A stretch of DNA of 6,762 nt from Candidatus Gerdarchaeota archaeon (GTDB taxonomy: Archaea; Asgardarchaeota; Heimdallarchaeia; JABLTI01), in the NCBI GenBank assembly GCA_016840945.1, contig JAEORJ010000382.1:1-6762 (forward strand), written 5' to 3'. The notes under the pieces were generated by a model. That model searched no databases and was not told where the DNA came from. It saw nothing but the letters and a program-made list of their open reading frames with translations. Shown one piece after another: positions 1 to 5,087 of the stretch; the stretch's first letter is position 1; each line of letters starts with the position of its first letter. A program made the position numbers and the translations under genes.

Positions 1-24
1 ATTATTTCACTTCATTTCGACTAT

Positions 25-32
25 TTTAAATA
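25..32 (+). promoter_or_regulatory. Archaeal TATA box for the zinc-ribbon membrane protein gene
   Basis: The octamer TTTAAATA matches the archaeal TATA consensus exactly. With the usual spacing of about 25 bases, transcription would start near position 55, giving a leader of roughly 30 bases that contains the GAGAGGT ribosome binding site. No clear purine-rich BRE is visible just upstream. The match is seen directly; the start site is inferred. Confidence 0.5.
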
Positions 33-73
33 CTTAACGAGTAAATATAATTTAGTCTATTATGTGTAAACAT

Positions 74-80
74 GAGAGGT
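74..80 (+). promoter_or_regulatory. Ribosome binding site that fixes the start at 87
   Basis: GAGAGGT lies 6 bases before the ATG at 87 and pairs with the anti-Shine-Dalgarno end of archaeal 16S rRNA through GAGGT. It overlaps an earlier in-frame ATG at 72, which has no comparable site of its own. This favours 87 as the true start. Confidence 0.6.
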
Positions 81-86
81 ATCTTT

Positions 87-836
87 ATGACTTATTGTCC
101 AATGTGTGGAACAAATAATGATGATAGATTTCAGTTTTGTGTGAAATGTGGTGCTTCTTTGAGATCTTTTGAAGAAAAATTCGGTGGAGAGGCAACTTTG
201 AGAACTCCTCCTCCAACTCCTAATATTCAAAATTTAACTAAACGAGCATTTTGGTTATGGTTATTGTTATCGCTTCTGGTAACAAACATTTTCTATTATG
301 TTTATTACTACTATAATTTTGAGGATTTAAACAAACTAGATTTAGCAACCCCTCAAAAAGAAGGTAGTTCTTTACAAACCAATAAATCAACGGTAATTGT
401 ATATATTATATTGTCTGCTATCATTCCTATTCCTGTGTTCATTCTAATACTCAATTATTGGAAATATAAGAAGCTAAATGATTACATTAAATACAATACA
501 AAAACAAGCAGTACTAAACCTATTTCTGTTGGTGGAAGATTAACAATACTAATATTTCAAACGCTAATCTCCTTAACAATGATAGGTTTCCTAATTTACT
601 TCGAGTTTTACATTCTTGATATTTTTGAATTGCTAGCTTATGATCCTTATGACCCTTATATACCGTTTACTTTAACACATCAAATGATTATAATGTTCTC
701 AGTAATAGGAGCATTAAGTTTTCTAGGATTAATTTTCACAATTATAATGTATGTTACCGATGCAAAATGGCAACAAGCATATAATGAGCAAGTTACAAAT
801 ATCAATCCTTATGCACAAGAAAAATTGTTCATTTGA
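87..836 (+). CDS. Zinc-ribbon membrane protein with four transmembrane helices
   Basis: A 249-residue protein of unknown function. It opens with a short zinc ribbon, C4-P-M-C7 and C18-V-K-C21, the common CxxC-X10-CxxC pattern near the N-terminus of many archaeal membrane proteins. A proline-rich linker (about residues 38-48) leads to four hydrophobic helices at about 54-76, 102-124, 152-173 and 200-223. Polar segments rich in Tyr, Asn and Lys follow the helices, for example YWKYKKLNDY at 124-133. This resembles zinc-ribbon proteins with a DUF4234-like membrane domain, but the family match is tentative. A short tandem DPYDPY occurs at 186-191 in a loop between helices 3 and 4. The zinc ribbon is expected to be cytosolic. 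The start at 87 is chosen because it has a Shine-Dalgarno match and gives the typical M-T-Y-C-P-x-C opening; the ATG at 72 would add five residues. A TATA box at 25-32 and a T-tract after the stop suggest a single-gene transcript. Confidence 0.8.
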   Translation: MTYCPMCGTNNDDRFQFCVKCGASLRSFEEKFGGEATLRTPPPTPNIQNLTKRAFWLWLLLSLLVTNIFYYVYYYYNFEDLNKLDLATPQKEGSSLQTNKSTVIVYIILSAIIPIPVFILILNYWKYKKLNDYIKYNTKTSSTKPISVGGRLTILIFQTLISLTMIGFLIYFEFYILDIFELLAYDPYDPYIPFTLTHQMIIMFSVIGALSFLGLIFTIIMYVTDAKWQQAYNEQVTNINPYAQEKLFI

Positions 837-849
837 TTTTGCTTCTTGC

Positions 850-864
850 TTTTTTCTTTTTTTT
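850..864 (+). terminator. T-tract terminator after the zinc-ribbon membrane protein gene
   Basis: A run of 14 T broken by a single C begins 14 bases after the stop codon, with no stable hairpin before it. Oligo-T stretches of this kind are sufficient for intrinsic termination by archaeal RNA polymerase. The tract is seen; its function is inferred. Confidence 0.5.
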
Positions 865-933
865 ACTTATTTTATTTGTTAGAAAACCAGTTCTCGCTAA
901 ATCTTTTTTACCGAAGAAATTTTTTTATTTCTT

Positions 934-1629
934 ATGAAAACTTTTGTAACTTTATCAAAAATCTATCAAAGGGAAATACCAGAAAAATTTCAACAAAATG
1001 ATAATCGGTTTCCAGAAAATTTAGTAGAATATTTTCTTAACAATTATACCAAAAAAGGTCAAATAGTTTTAGACATTTTTGCTGGTTTAGGCACAACTCT
1101 TTTTGTTTCAGAAGAAATGGGTAGAATACCTTATGGAATAGAATATGATAAGGAAAGATATGAATTTGTTTCAGAAAATCTTCAGCATAAAGAAAATGTC
1201 ATCCATGGAGATTCAACAAAATTACTAGACTATAAAATACCTATGTGCGATTTTTGTTTTACTTCACCACCTTTCATGTCGAAGGATGAAACAGAAAATC
1301 CATTCAATGATTATTCAACAAAAGGATCATATCAACAGTATTTAGAGGATTTGAAAGGAATTTTTAGAAACGTTAAAGAAATTATGAAGAAAGATTCTTA
1401 CATTATCGTTGATGTTGCTAATTTAAAAAATAACAATGCTGAGGTAACAACTTTAGCTTGGGATGTAGCTAAAAAAATTTCTGAAGTATTGTTTTTTCAA
1501 GGTGAAATAATCATTATCTGGGAAAATCGGGAAAAATCAACTGTTGATGGTCGGTCGGAACCATGGCGAATTGCAGGCACATTTGGTTATGGTTATGATC
1601 ACAGTTATTGTTTAGTTTTTAGGAAATAG
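934..1629 (+). CDS. DNA methyltransferase, N4-cytosine/N6-adenine type, apparently without a restriction partner
   Basis: A 231-residue SAM-dependent methyltransferase predicted to methylate an exocyclic amino group in DNA. Residues 45-55 (VLDIFAGLGTT) are the SAM-binding motif I. E70 in the following strand is the likely ribose-binding acidic residue, and H91-G92-D93 fits motif III. Residues 110-114 (TSPPF) are catalytic motif IV in its S-P-P-[YF] form, which in this superfamily is more usual for N4-cytosine enzymes, though not exclusive to them. A P-x-x-L segment at 27-30 (motif X-like) comes before motif I, so the order is X, I, IV. The C-terminal part has strands at about 155-161, 189-195 and 224-229. 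The protein is small and has no obvious target recognition domain; residues 196-220 might serve instead. No endonuclease gene is nearby, so it may be a solitary methylase. An RNA-modifying role is less likely because N2-guanine RNA methylases normally carry D-P-P-Y. No clear Shine-Dalgarno site precedes the ATG, only a T-rich leader. Confidence 0.85.
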   Translation: MKTFVTLSKIYQREIPEKFQQNDNRFPENLVEYFLNNYTKKGQIVLDIFAGLGTTLFVSEEMGRIPYGIEYDKERYEFVSENLQHKENVIHGDSTKLLDYKIPMCDFCFTSPPFMSKDETENPFNDYSTKGSYQQYLEDLKGIFRNVKEIMKKDSYIIVDVANLKNNNAEVTTLAWDVAKKISEVLFFQGEIIIIWENREKSTVDGRSEPWRIAGTFGYGYDHSYCLVFRK

Positions 1630-1715
1630 TACATTATATGACTATTAATTCGACAAAATTATAGCAGAAAAAATGAAAATTAAGTTACTTATTGTTTGGA
1701 AAATTTAGTCATTTA

Positions 1716-1731
1716 TATCTTTTTAAAGATA
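1716..1731. repeat. Near-palindrome TATCTTT-TT-AAAGATA
   Basis: Two 7-base arms are separated by two T. The centre, CTTTTTAAA, could double as a TATA-like promoter element reading towards the structured part of the intergenic region. It could equally be a dimer operator or a chance AT-rich palindrome. The symmetry is seen; any role is a guess. Confidence 0.3.
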
Positions 1732-1764
1732 ATTAGATGACAGACAAGTAAGAAGATTACCTTA

Positions 1765-1780
1765 TTGAGCTACAACTCAA
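1765..1780. repeat. Small hairpin TTGAG-CTACAA-CTCAA
   Basis: A 5-bp stem with a 6-base loop lies 9 bases before the larger 9-bp inverted repeat. On its own it is weak. It gains interest only because the two would sit in tandem in one transcript. It is not a tRNA anticodon arm: the loop is 6 bases and no other tRNA arms are present. Confidence 0.3.
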
Positions 1781-1789
1781 AGACCTAAC

Positions 1790-1842
1790 TAAGGGTGCAA
1801 AATCAGCAAAATAAGAACACCGCTCTTTTTTTCGCACCCTTA
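1790..1842. repeat. 9-bp inverted repeat with 35-base loop, possible structured RNA or terminator
   Basis: TAAGGGTGC at 1790-1798 pairs perfectly with GCACCCTTA at 1834-1842. This is one of the most GC-rich inverted repeats in an AT-rich gap, so it is less likely to be chance than the others. The loop contains a T7-rich stretch (about 1825-1832), and T-rich sequence follows the right arm (1843-1862). It lies about 160 bases after the methyltransferase stop and about 100 bases before the hydrolase start. It could be a terminator, part of a small RNA, or part of a long leader of the hydrolase gene. The pairing is seen; the role is open. Confidence 0.4.
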
Positions 1843-1928
1843 TTTCTATTTATTCATTTTTCATCTCAAATATCTCTCCAAAAAAGTAAAAAAGTCAGGA
1901 AGAATAATTGATAGGTAGAAGTTTAGAT

Positions 1929-1932
1929 GAGG
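1929..1932 (+). promoter_or_regulatory. Ribosome binding site of the UPF0173 hydrolase gene
   Basis: GAGG, within GATGAGGAAT, sits 8 bases before the ATG at 1941. It matches the core of the archaeal Shine-Dalgarno sequence and supports that start. Confidence 0.55.
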
Positions 1933-1940
1933 AATAAAAA

Positions 1941-2603
1941 ATGAAAATAACTTGGTTAGGTCATGCTGGAATAAAAATTATTGATCAAGAAAAAATATTC
2001 TTTCTTGATCCTTGGCTTACAGGAAATCCTGTGGCAAAATTAAAAGTTGATGATATTAAGAAAGCAGATGCTGTTTTTGTTACCCATGGACATGGTGATC
2101 ATGGTTATGATGATGCACTAAAAATTTGTAAGAATACTGGTGCTACTTTCGTTAGTGTCTTTGAATTAGCAAATAAAGCTCAAAGTGATGGCGTAAAGAA
2201 TGTTATAGGCGGGAATATCGGAGGGACTGCTTCTGTTGCTGGCATTGAATTTGTTTTTACAGTTGCTCATCATAGTACAACTGTTGGTGTTCCTATAGGT
2301 TTTATAATCAAACTTTCAAGTCTTACAGCTTATTTTGCTGGTGATACTGGACTCTTCATGGATATGAAATTATTAGGTGATTTGTATGATGTTGACCTTG
2401 CATTCTTACCCATTGGTTCGTTATTTACTATGGGTCCTAAAGAAGCTGCTAAAGCACTTGAATTACTTAATTGTTCAAAAGTAGTTCCTATTCATTACAA
2501 AACTTTTCCTGTTTTGATTCAAGACGTCAAAGATTTCATTAATGTAGTTGGTCCAATGGTTGATGTTATTGCCCTTGAACCTGGTGAGGAACGAGAAATT
2601 TAA
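1941..2603 (+). CDS. UPF0173 family metal-dependent hydrolase (metallo-beta-lactamase fold)
   Basis: A 220-residue cytosolic enzyme of the metallo-beta-lactamase superfamily, close to the usual length of UPF0173 proteins in bacteria and archaea. The N-terminus MKITWLGHAG is the family opening strand with the G-H pair. T48-H49-G-H51-G-D53-H54 is the HxHxDH metal-binding motif. H110-H111 supplies a further ligand, A133-G-D135-T is the bridging aspartate, and P183-I-H185-Y with T188-F-P is the conserved C-terminal histidine motif. Residues 157-165 (PIGSLFTMG) match the family's P-I-G-x-x-F-T-M-G signature. All expected ligands are present, so two metal ions, probably zinc, should be bound. The physiological substrate of this family is not firmly established; relatives in the same fold cleave phosphodiesters or other esters. 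The start is backed by a GAGG site, and a hairpin terminator begins right after the stop, so the gene seems to end its own transcript. The neighbours do not indicate a pathway. Confidence 0.93.
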   Translation: MKITWLGHAGIKIIDQEKIFFLDPWLTGNPVAKLKVDDIKKADAVFVTHGHGDHGYDDALKICKNTGATFVSVFELANKAQSDGVKNVIGGNIGGTASVAGIEFVFTVAHHSTTVGVPIGFIIKLSSLTAYFAGDTGLFMDMKLLGDLYDVDLAFLPIGSLFTMGPKEAAKALELLNCSKVVPIHYKTFPVLIQDVKDFINVVGPMVDVIALEPGEEREI

Positions 2604-2645
2604 TTGATGAATAAGGATTTTTATCATCAATGTTTCTTTTTTTTT
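2604..2645 (+). terminator. Hairpin plus T9 terminator after the UPF0173 gene
   Basis: TTGATGA at 2604-2610, directly after the stop codon, pairs with TCATCAA at 2624-2630 (13-base loop). Six bases later comes a run of nine T at 2637-2645. The layout is like a bacterial intrinsic terminator, though the stem is AT-rich and weak. In archaea the T run alone could be enough, so the hairpin may be incidental. Confidence 0.5.
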
Positions 2646-2729
2646 AATCAACTAATTGTATCAAAGTGAGGGAATAGTTAAAAAGGGTTCTTGTTCATAA
2701 ACTACACGTTTGCTAAAAACAATTACTAC

Positions 2730-2734
2730 GAGGG
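2730..2734 (+). promoter_or_regulatory. Ribosome binding site that selects the TTG start at 2743
   Basis: GAGGG lies 8 bases before the TTG at 2743. The alternative TTG at 2710 has no such site within normal distance. This, plus the family-like N-terminus, decides the start. Confidence 0.5.
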
Positions 2735-2742
2735 ATACTCAT

Positions 2743-3981
2743 TTGAAGTGCTGTTATGACCCTGAACTTGACTCTGAAGGAAATTGCGTTAATTGTAATG
2801 TTCCCCTTTGCAAATCATGCTACACAGATGCCCAGTTAAACGAAGGTCTTTGTCAAGCCTGTTTGCGACAAAAACGCTTTCTCCGATATTATGGATTTTA
2901 CCGTATTGCTATTTGTGCACTCGGTATTATTTGGATGGTTTTAGCCATTATTTTCTTCCCAAATCCAGAAGGGGGCTTTTTTGGTCCTGGCCTAACATAT
3001 GGTATTTTAGGACTTTTAGCAGCTTTTGCTATCAATATGATATCATTGGTCTTATTGTCTCGTTTGTTACTTAGTAATCTAAAACCACATCAGAAGGTTT
3101 TTGTTGCCTTGGCAAGATACTCTGTTTCAGGGAATAAGGTTTTCTTTAATCAAGCTATTAAAGCAATGAAAAAAATCGAAGATATGACTCCTTATAGAGA
3201 TGCATTATTTGATCAGATAGTATCAATTCTTATCCTGCAACCTCACGATTTACCTATTGATTGGGTTGAGTATTTGTGTGAAAAATTCCAATTTACTGAA
3301 GAGGAATTTTTAAATGGTATTTTAGAATTTGGTCAGGATGTTTTCTATGATAATATCTTTGATTATCATTATTATCAAGCTATTGAACCTCTTATCGAAA
3401 TCTATAAACGAACAGACAGAAAAGACTTGTATAATTCGTTGGTTGATCAAATTATGCAACGTTTAGATAAAGTTGATCTTAAAGCAGCTTCCAAACCTTC
3501 TCCAGTTAATTTCCCAGGGATGCCTCAACAACAAGTTGAAAAAGAAAGCGCATCAGTTCTACAAGATAGAGCTTTTCTTACTGAATTGAAATTAATTGAC
3601 ACAGAACTTGAAGAATTCCTAACTAAATCTAAACGAAAGAAAGATTGGGAAAAGATTAATTCAATCATCGAACAATTTGAATTACCAAAAGTACCTAAAA
3701 ATACTTTTGATGCTGCTCGTGCTATGGTTTCTCAACAACAAAAGAGGCCTGAAGGTCCAGATGGTATACCTGGCACAATTGATGATGTTAAAGAATCAAA
3801 ATCAAAAATCTGTGCTGAATGTAGCAGATCGTATCCTAAAGAACAACTCTCATCATATGTCTATAATGAAATCAAAGTAAATGTCTGTTCTGAATGTCTT
3901 TCAAAATTGGAAAAAGATGGTCATCGAGCGCCTAGATTATTAGCAAGTATTACAAAACCTGATGAGGAAGAAGATTCGTAA
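2743..3981 (+). CDS. Membrane-anchored protein with zinc-binding modules at both ends
   Basis: A 412-residue protein of unknown function. The N-terminus has eight cysteines, C3, C4, C15, C18, C23, C26, C37 and C40, in the B-box-like arrangement M-K-C-x-Y-x-P...C-V-N-C...L-C-x-x-C...C-x-x-C known from many archaeal proteins. Two transmembrane helices follow at about 51-73 and 82-111. The middle, about 115-245, is helical and soluble with TPR-like helix pairs, though no repeat is clear. Residues 250-275 are a Pro/Gln-rich linker, 276-330 a charged helical segment, and 337-348 a Gly/Asp turn (PEGPDGIPGTID). A second zinc ribbon, C357-x-x-C360 and C382-x-x-C385, comes before an acidic tail (DEEEDS). 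With a short hairpin of membrane helices, both zinc modules should lie in the cytosol. The start is TTG: it has a GAGGG site and gives M-K-C-C-Y-D-P, the usual opening. A TTG at 2710 would add 11 residues. Zinc modules of this kind often mediate protein contacts; here that is inference. Confidence 0.82.
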   Translation: MKCCYDPELDSEGNCVNCNVPLCKSCYTDAQLNEGLCQACLRQKRFLRYYGFYRIAICALGIIWMVLAIIFFPNPEGGFFGPGLTYGILGLLAAFAINMISLVLLSRLLLSNLKPHQKVFVALARYSVSGNKVFFNQAIKAMKKIEDMTPYRDALFDQIVSILILQPHDLPIDWVEYLCEKFQFTEEEFLNGILEFGQDVFYDNIFDYHYYQAIEPLIEIYKRTDRKDLYNSLVDQIMQRLDKVDLKAASKPSPVNFPGMPQQQVEKESASVLQDRAFLTELKLIDTELEEFLTKSKRKKDWEKINSIIEQFELPKVPKNTFDAARAMVSQQQKRPEGPDGIPGTIDDVKESKSKICAECSRSYPKEQLSSYVYNEIKVNVCSECLSKLEKDGHRAPRLLASITKPDEEEDS

Positions 3982-3994
3982 GTTTTTATTAATC

Positions 3995-4011
3995 TTTTTT
4001 TCCTTTTTTTT
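3995..4011 (+). terminator. Double T-tract terminator after the two-zinc-module gene
   Basis: Runs of seven and eight T are separated by CC and start 14 bases after the stop. No hairpin precedes them. This is the form expected for an archaeal oligo-T terminator and resembles the tract after the first gene. Confidence 0.5.
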
Positions 4012-4031
4012 CAATAAAATCCATCGAAATT

Positions 4032-4041
4032 CTATTAATAG
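4032..4041. promoter_or_regulatory. Palindrome CTATTAATAG upstream of the ThiR-like gene, possible TATA region or operator
   Basis: A perfect 10-base palindrome is centred about 35 bases before the ATG at 4072. Its distance would suit a TATA region for a transcript with a very short leader, and its symmetry would suit a dimeric regulator, possibly the ThiR-like product itself. In DNA this rich in A and T such palindromes also arise by chance. Confidence 0.25.
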
Positions 4042-4071
4042 TCTATCTCTTCTTTTTATTTGTTGATAATA

Positions 4072-5007
4072 ATGCGACCACCATGTGAAATTATCGCTCA
4101 AAATTTATTACCTTTAATTCGGGGTTATGTTGCTTTTGAATTAACCCAAAAAATGACCCAACAAGATGTCGCTGAACGTATGGGTGTTAGTCAACCCACG
4201 ATTAGTTCCTACTTGAAATCCTTTTCTACTATTAAAGAAAGTGGTAGTGAAGAATATTTGGAGAATGATTCTATTAGAAAACTAGTTACTAATATCTCAG
4301 CTATGATCGAAACTAATCAACCCGCAGAAAAAATAATTAATTCCATTTGTTCCACTTGTGTTTCATTGCGTATTGGTGGTCTTACCTGTCGAAAACATTT
4401 AGCAAGTTATTCCAGTATTTCTCAAGGCTGTACTGGTTGTTTACCTATTACAGATAAAGAGTCAATTGATGTTCGTCAAAATATTTTGCGATTATTAGAT
4501 GATGCTGTTGCTCACATAGAAAATGATCCACTTTTTGTTAAATTAATTCCACAAGTAATGAGTAATATTTGTTTAAGTATTCCAAATCCACAAACCATCG
4601 ATGATATAGCTGCTATACCAGGAAGAATAACTAGGGTACGTGATAGAGTTAGAGCGTTACTTCCCCCAGAATTTGGTGTCTCTAAACACATGGCTAAAAT
4701 TCTTTTAACCTTAAATAATAAAAATCCATTAATTGTTAGTTTAATTTGTCTTATTTATAACAACAAAGTTCTAGAAGCAATTGAAAATCTAGGTCTTAAA
4801 CAAGTATCACTTGATAATGAACAATTTAAACAATTTATGAATCAAGAAGAAATTAATGGTCTTGAAAATATTAGTAAAATTCAACCTTCAGATGTTGGTG
4901 TATTGATCCATCATGGAGCATTAGGTATTGAACCTATTGTTTATTTATTTAGTGATTCACCACAGAAGCTAGTTACTATATGTTCAAAAATTGCTAAACT
5001 GGTTTAA
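4072..5007 (+). CDS. thiR: ThiR-like transcription regulator: HTH, cysteine-rich middle region and ThiN domain
   Basis: A 311-residue predicted DNA-binding regulator of the archaeal HTH-ThiN type. Known ThiR proteins sense thiamine phosphates through the ThiN domain and repress thiamine biosynthesis and uptake genes. The opening M-R-P-P-C-E...L-P-x-I-R is typical of the family. A helix-turn-helix spans about 28-48 (TQQDVAERMGVSQPTISSYL). The middle holds five cysteines, C93-x-x-C96, C106 and C120-x-x-C123, with H109 nearby, which could bind a metal. The ThiN domain spans about 163-308, with IPGRI at 182-186, FGVSKH at 201-206 and a G-x-E-P segment at 285-288 (GIEP). The conserved histidine is kept (H206), but the stretch that in catalytic ThiN reads like R-S-A-M-N-I-R-Y is IVSLICLIYN (221-230) and lacks arginine, so a binding role without catalysis is likely. 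The start at ATG 4072 has GTTGAT, one mismatch from GGTGAT, 4 bases upstream; two TTG codons at 4060 and 4063 are poorer starts. No thiamine gene is in view, so its targets lie elsewhere. Confidence 0.8.
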   Translation: MRPPCEIIAQNLLPLIRGYVAFELTQKMTQQDVAERMGVSQPTISSYLKSFSTIKESGSEEYLENDSIRKLVTNISAMIETNQPAEKIINSICSTCVSLRIGGLTCRKHLASYSSISQGCTGCLPITDKESIDVRQNILRLLDDAVAHIENDPLFVKLIPQVMSNICLSIPNPQTIDDIAAIPGRITRVRDRVRALLPPEFGVSKHMAKILLTLNNKNPLIVSLICLIYNNKVLEAIENLGLKQVSLDNEQFKQFMNQEEINGLENISKIQPSDVGVLIHHGALGIEPIVYLFSDSPQKLVTICSKIAKLV

Positions 5008-5028
5008 TATCCCTTAAATTTAGAAATG

Positions 5029-5035
5029 TTTTTTT
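5029..5035 (+). terminator. Short T-tract after the ThiR-like gene
   Basis: Seven consecutive T lie 21 bases after the stop codon. This is a weak candidate oligo-T terminator. The same TTTTTTTATT could alternatively act as an AT-rich promoter element for the protease gene downstream. Confidence 0.3.
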
Positions 5036-5041
5036 ATTGAA

Positions 5042-5081
5042 ACCGATAACCTTACTACTAGCTACTATATTATTTATCGGT
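5042..5081. repeat. 8-bp inverted repeat overlapping the ribosome binding site of the protease gene
   Basis: ACCGATAA at 5042-5049 is the exact reverse complement of TTATCGGT at 5074-5081; the spacer is 24 bases. The right arm shares GGT (5079-5081) with the GGTGAT ribosome binding site (5079-5084) just before the ATG at 5088. As RNA, pairing would hide part of that site; as DNA, the arms could be half-sites for a regulator. The pairing is seen, both roles are inferred. Confidence 0.4.
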
Positions 5082-5084
5082 GAT
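5079..5084 (+). promoter_or_regulatory. Ribosome binding site of the subtilase gene
   Basis: GGTGAT matches the downstream half of the archaeal Shine-Dalgarno consensus GGAGGTGATC and lies 3 bases before the ATG, the spacing expected for that half. It supports the start at 5088 over an in-frame TTG at 5037. Confidence 0.55.
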
Positions 5085-5087
5085 TTT

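Larger units (their letters stand above)
1630..1940. other. 311-base intergenic region with several inverted repeats
   Basis: No convincing gene lies here on either strand; the longest ATG-initiated frame noticed on the + strand, near 1674, is 11 codons. The stretch holds a near-palindrome (1716-1731), a small hairpin (1765-1780), a 9-bp inverted repeat with a 35-base loop (1790-1842), T-rich sequence (1823-1832 and 1843-1862), a tandem AAAAAAGT pair (1880-1895) and the ribosome binding site of the next gene (1929-1932). It presumably contains the end of the methyltransferase transcript and the promoter of the hydrolase gene. A short structured RNA is possible but unproven. No tRNA pattern was found. 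Confidence 0.6.

Noticed and set aside
72..86. Earlier in-frame ATG for the zinc-ribbon membrane protein
   Set aside because: It would add five residues and would place the GAGAGGT ribosome binding site inside the coding region; the ATG at 87 has that site at 6 bases and gives a normal zinc-ribbon opening.
1760..1842. Possible tRNA or guide RNA (C/D or H/ACA type)
   Set aside because: No tRNA T-arm or D-arm pattern, no 7-bp acceptor stem with proper arms between, and no convincing C box with D box pair; the sequence GATGA near 1735 matches the C box only in part and no CTGA follows.
2710..2742. Earlier TTG start for the two-zinc-module protein
   Set aside because: It has no ribosome binding site at normal distance and adds 11 residues before the M-K-C-x-Y opening typical of such zinc fingers.
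2808..3074. Open frame of 88 codons on the plus strand inside the two-zinc-module gene
   Set aside because: It is a shifted reading of the well-supported membrane protein gene, and its composition is what an offset frame through membrane helices would give.
3677..3880. Open frame of 67 codons on the plus strand inside the two-zinc-module gene
   Set aside because: It is an offset frame across the helical and zinc-ribbon part of the real gene, with no independent start signal.
4060..4071. TTG starts upstream of the ThiR-like ATG
   Set aside because: The ATG at 4072 gives the family-typical M-R-P-P-C-E opening and has a GTTGAT match nearby, while the TTG codons have no such support.
5066..5073. 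TATATTAT as the TATA box of the protease gene
   Set aside because: Its centre is only about 19 bases before the ATG, so transcription would begin inside the coding region and lose the well-matched GGTGAT site.
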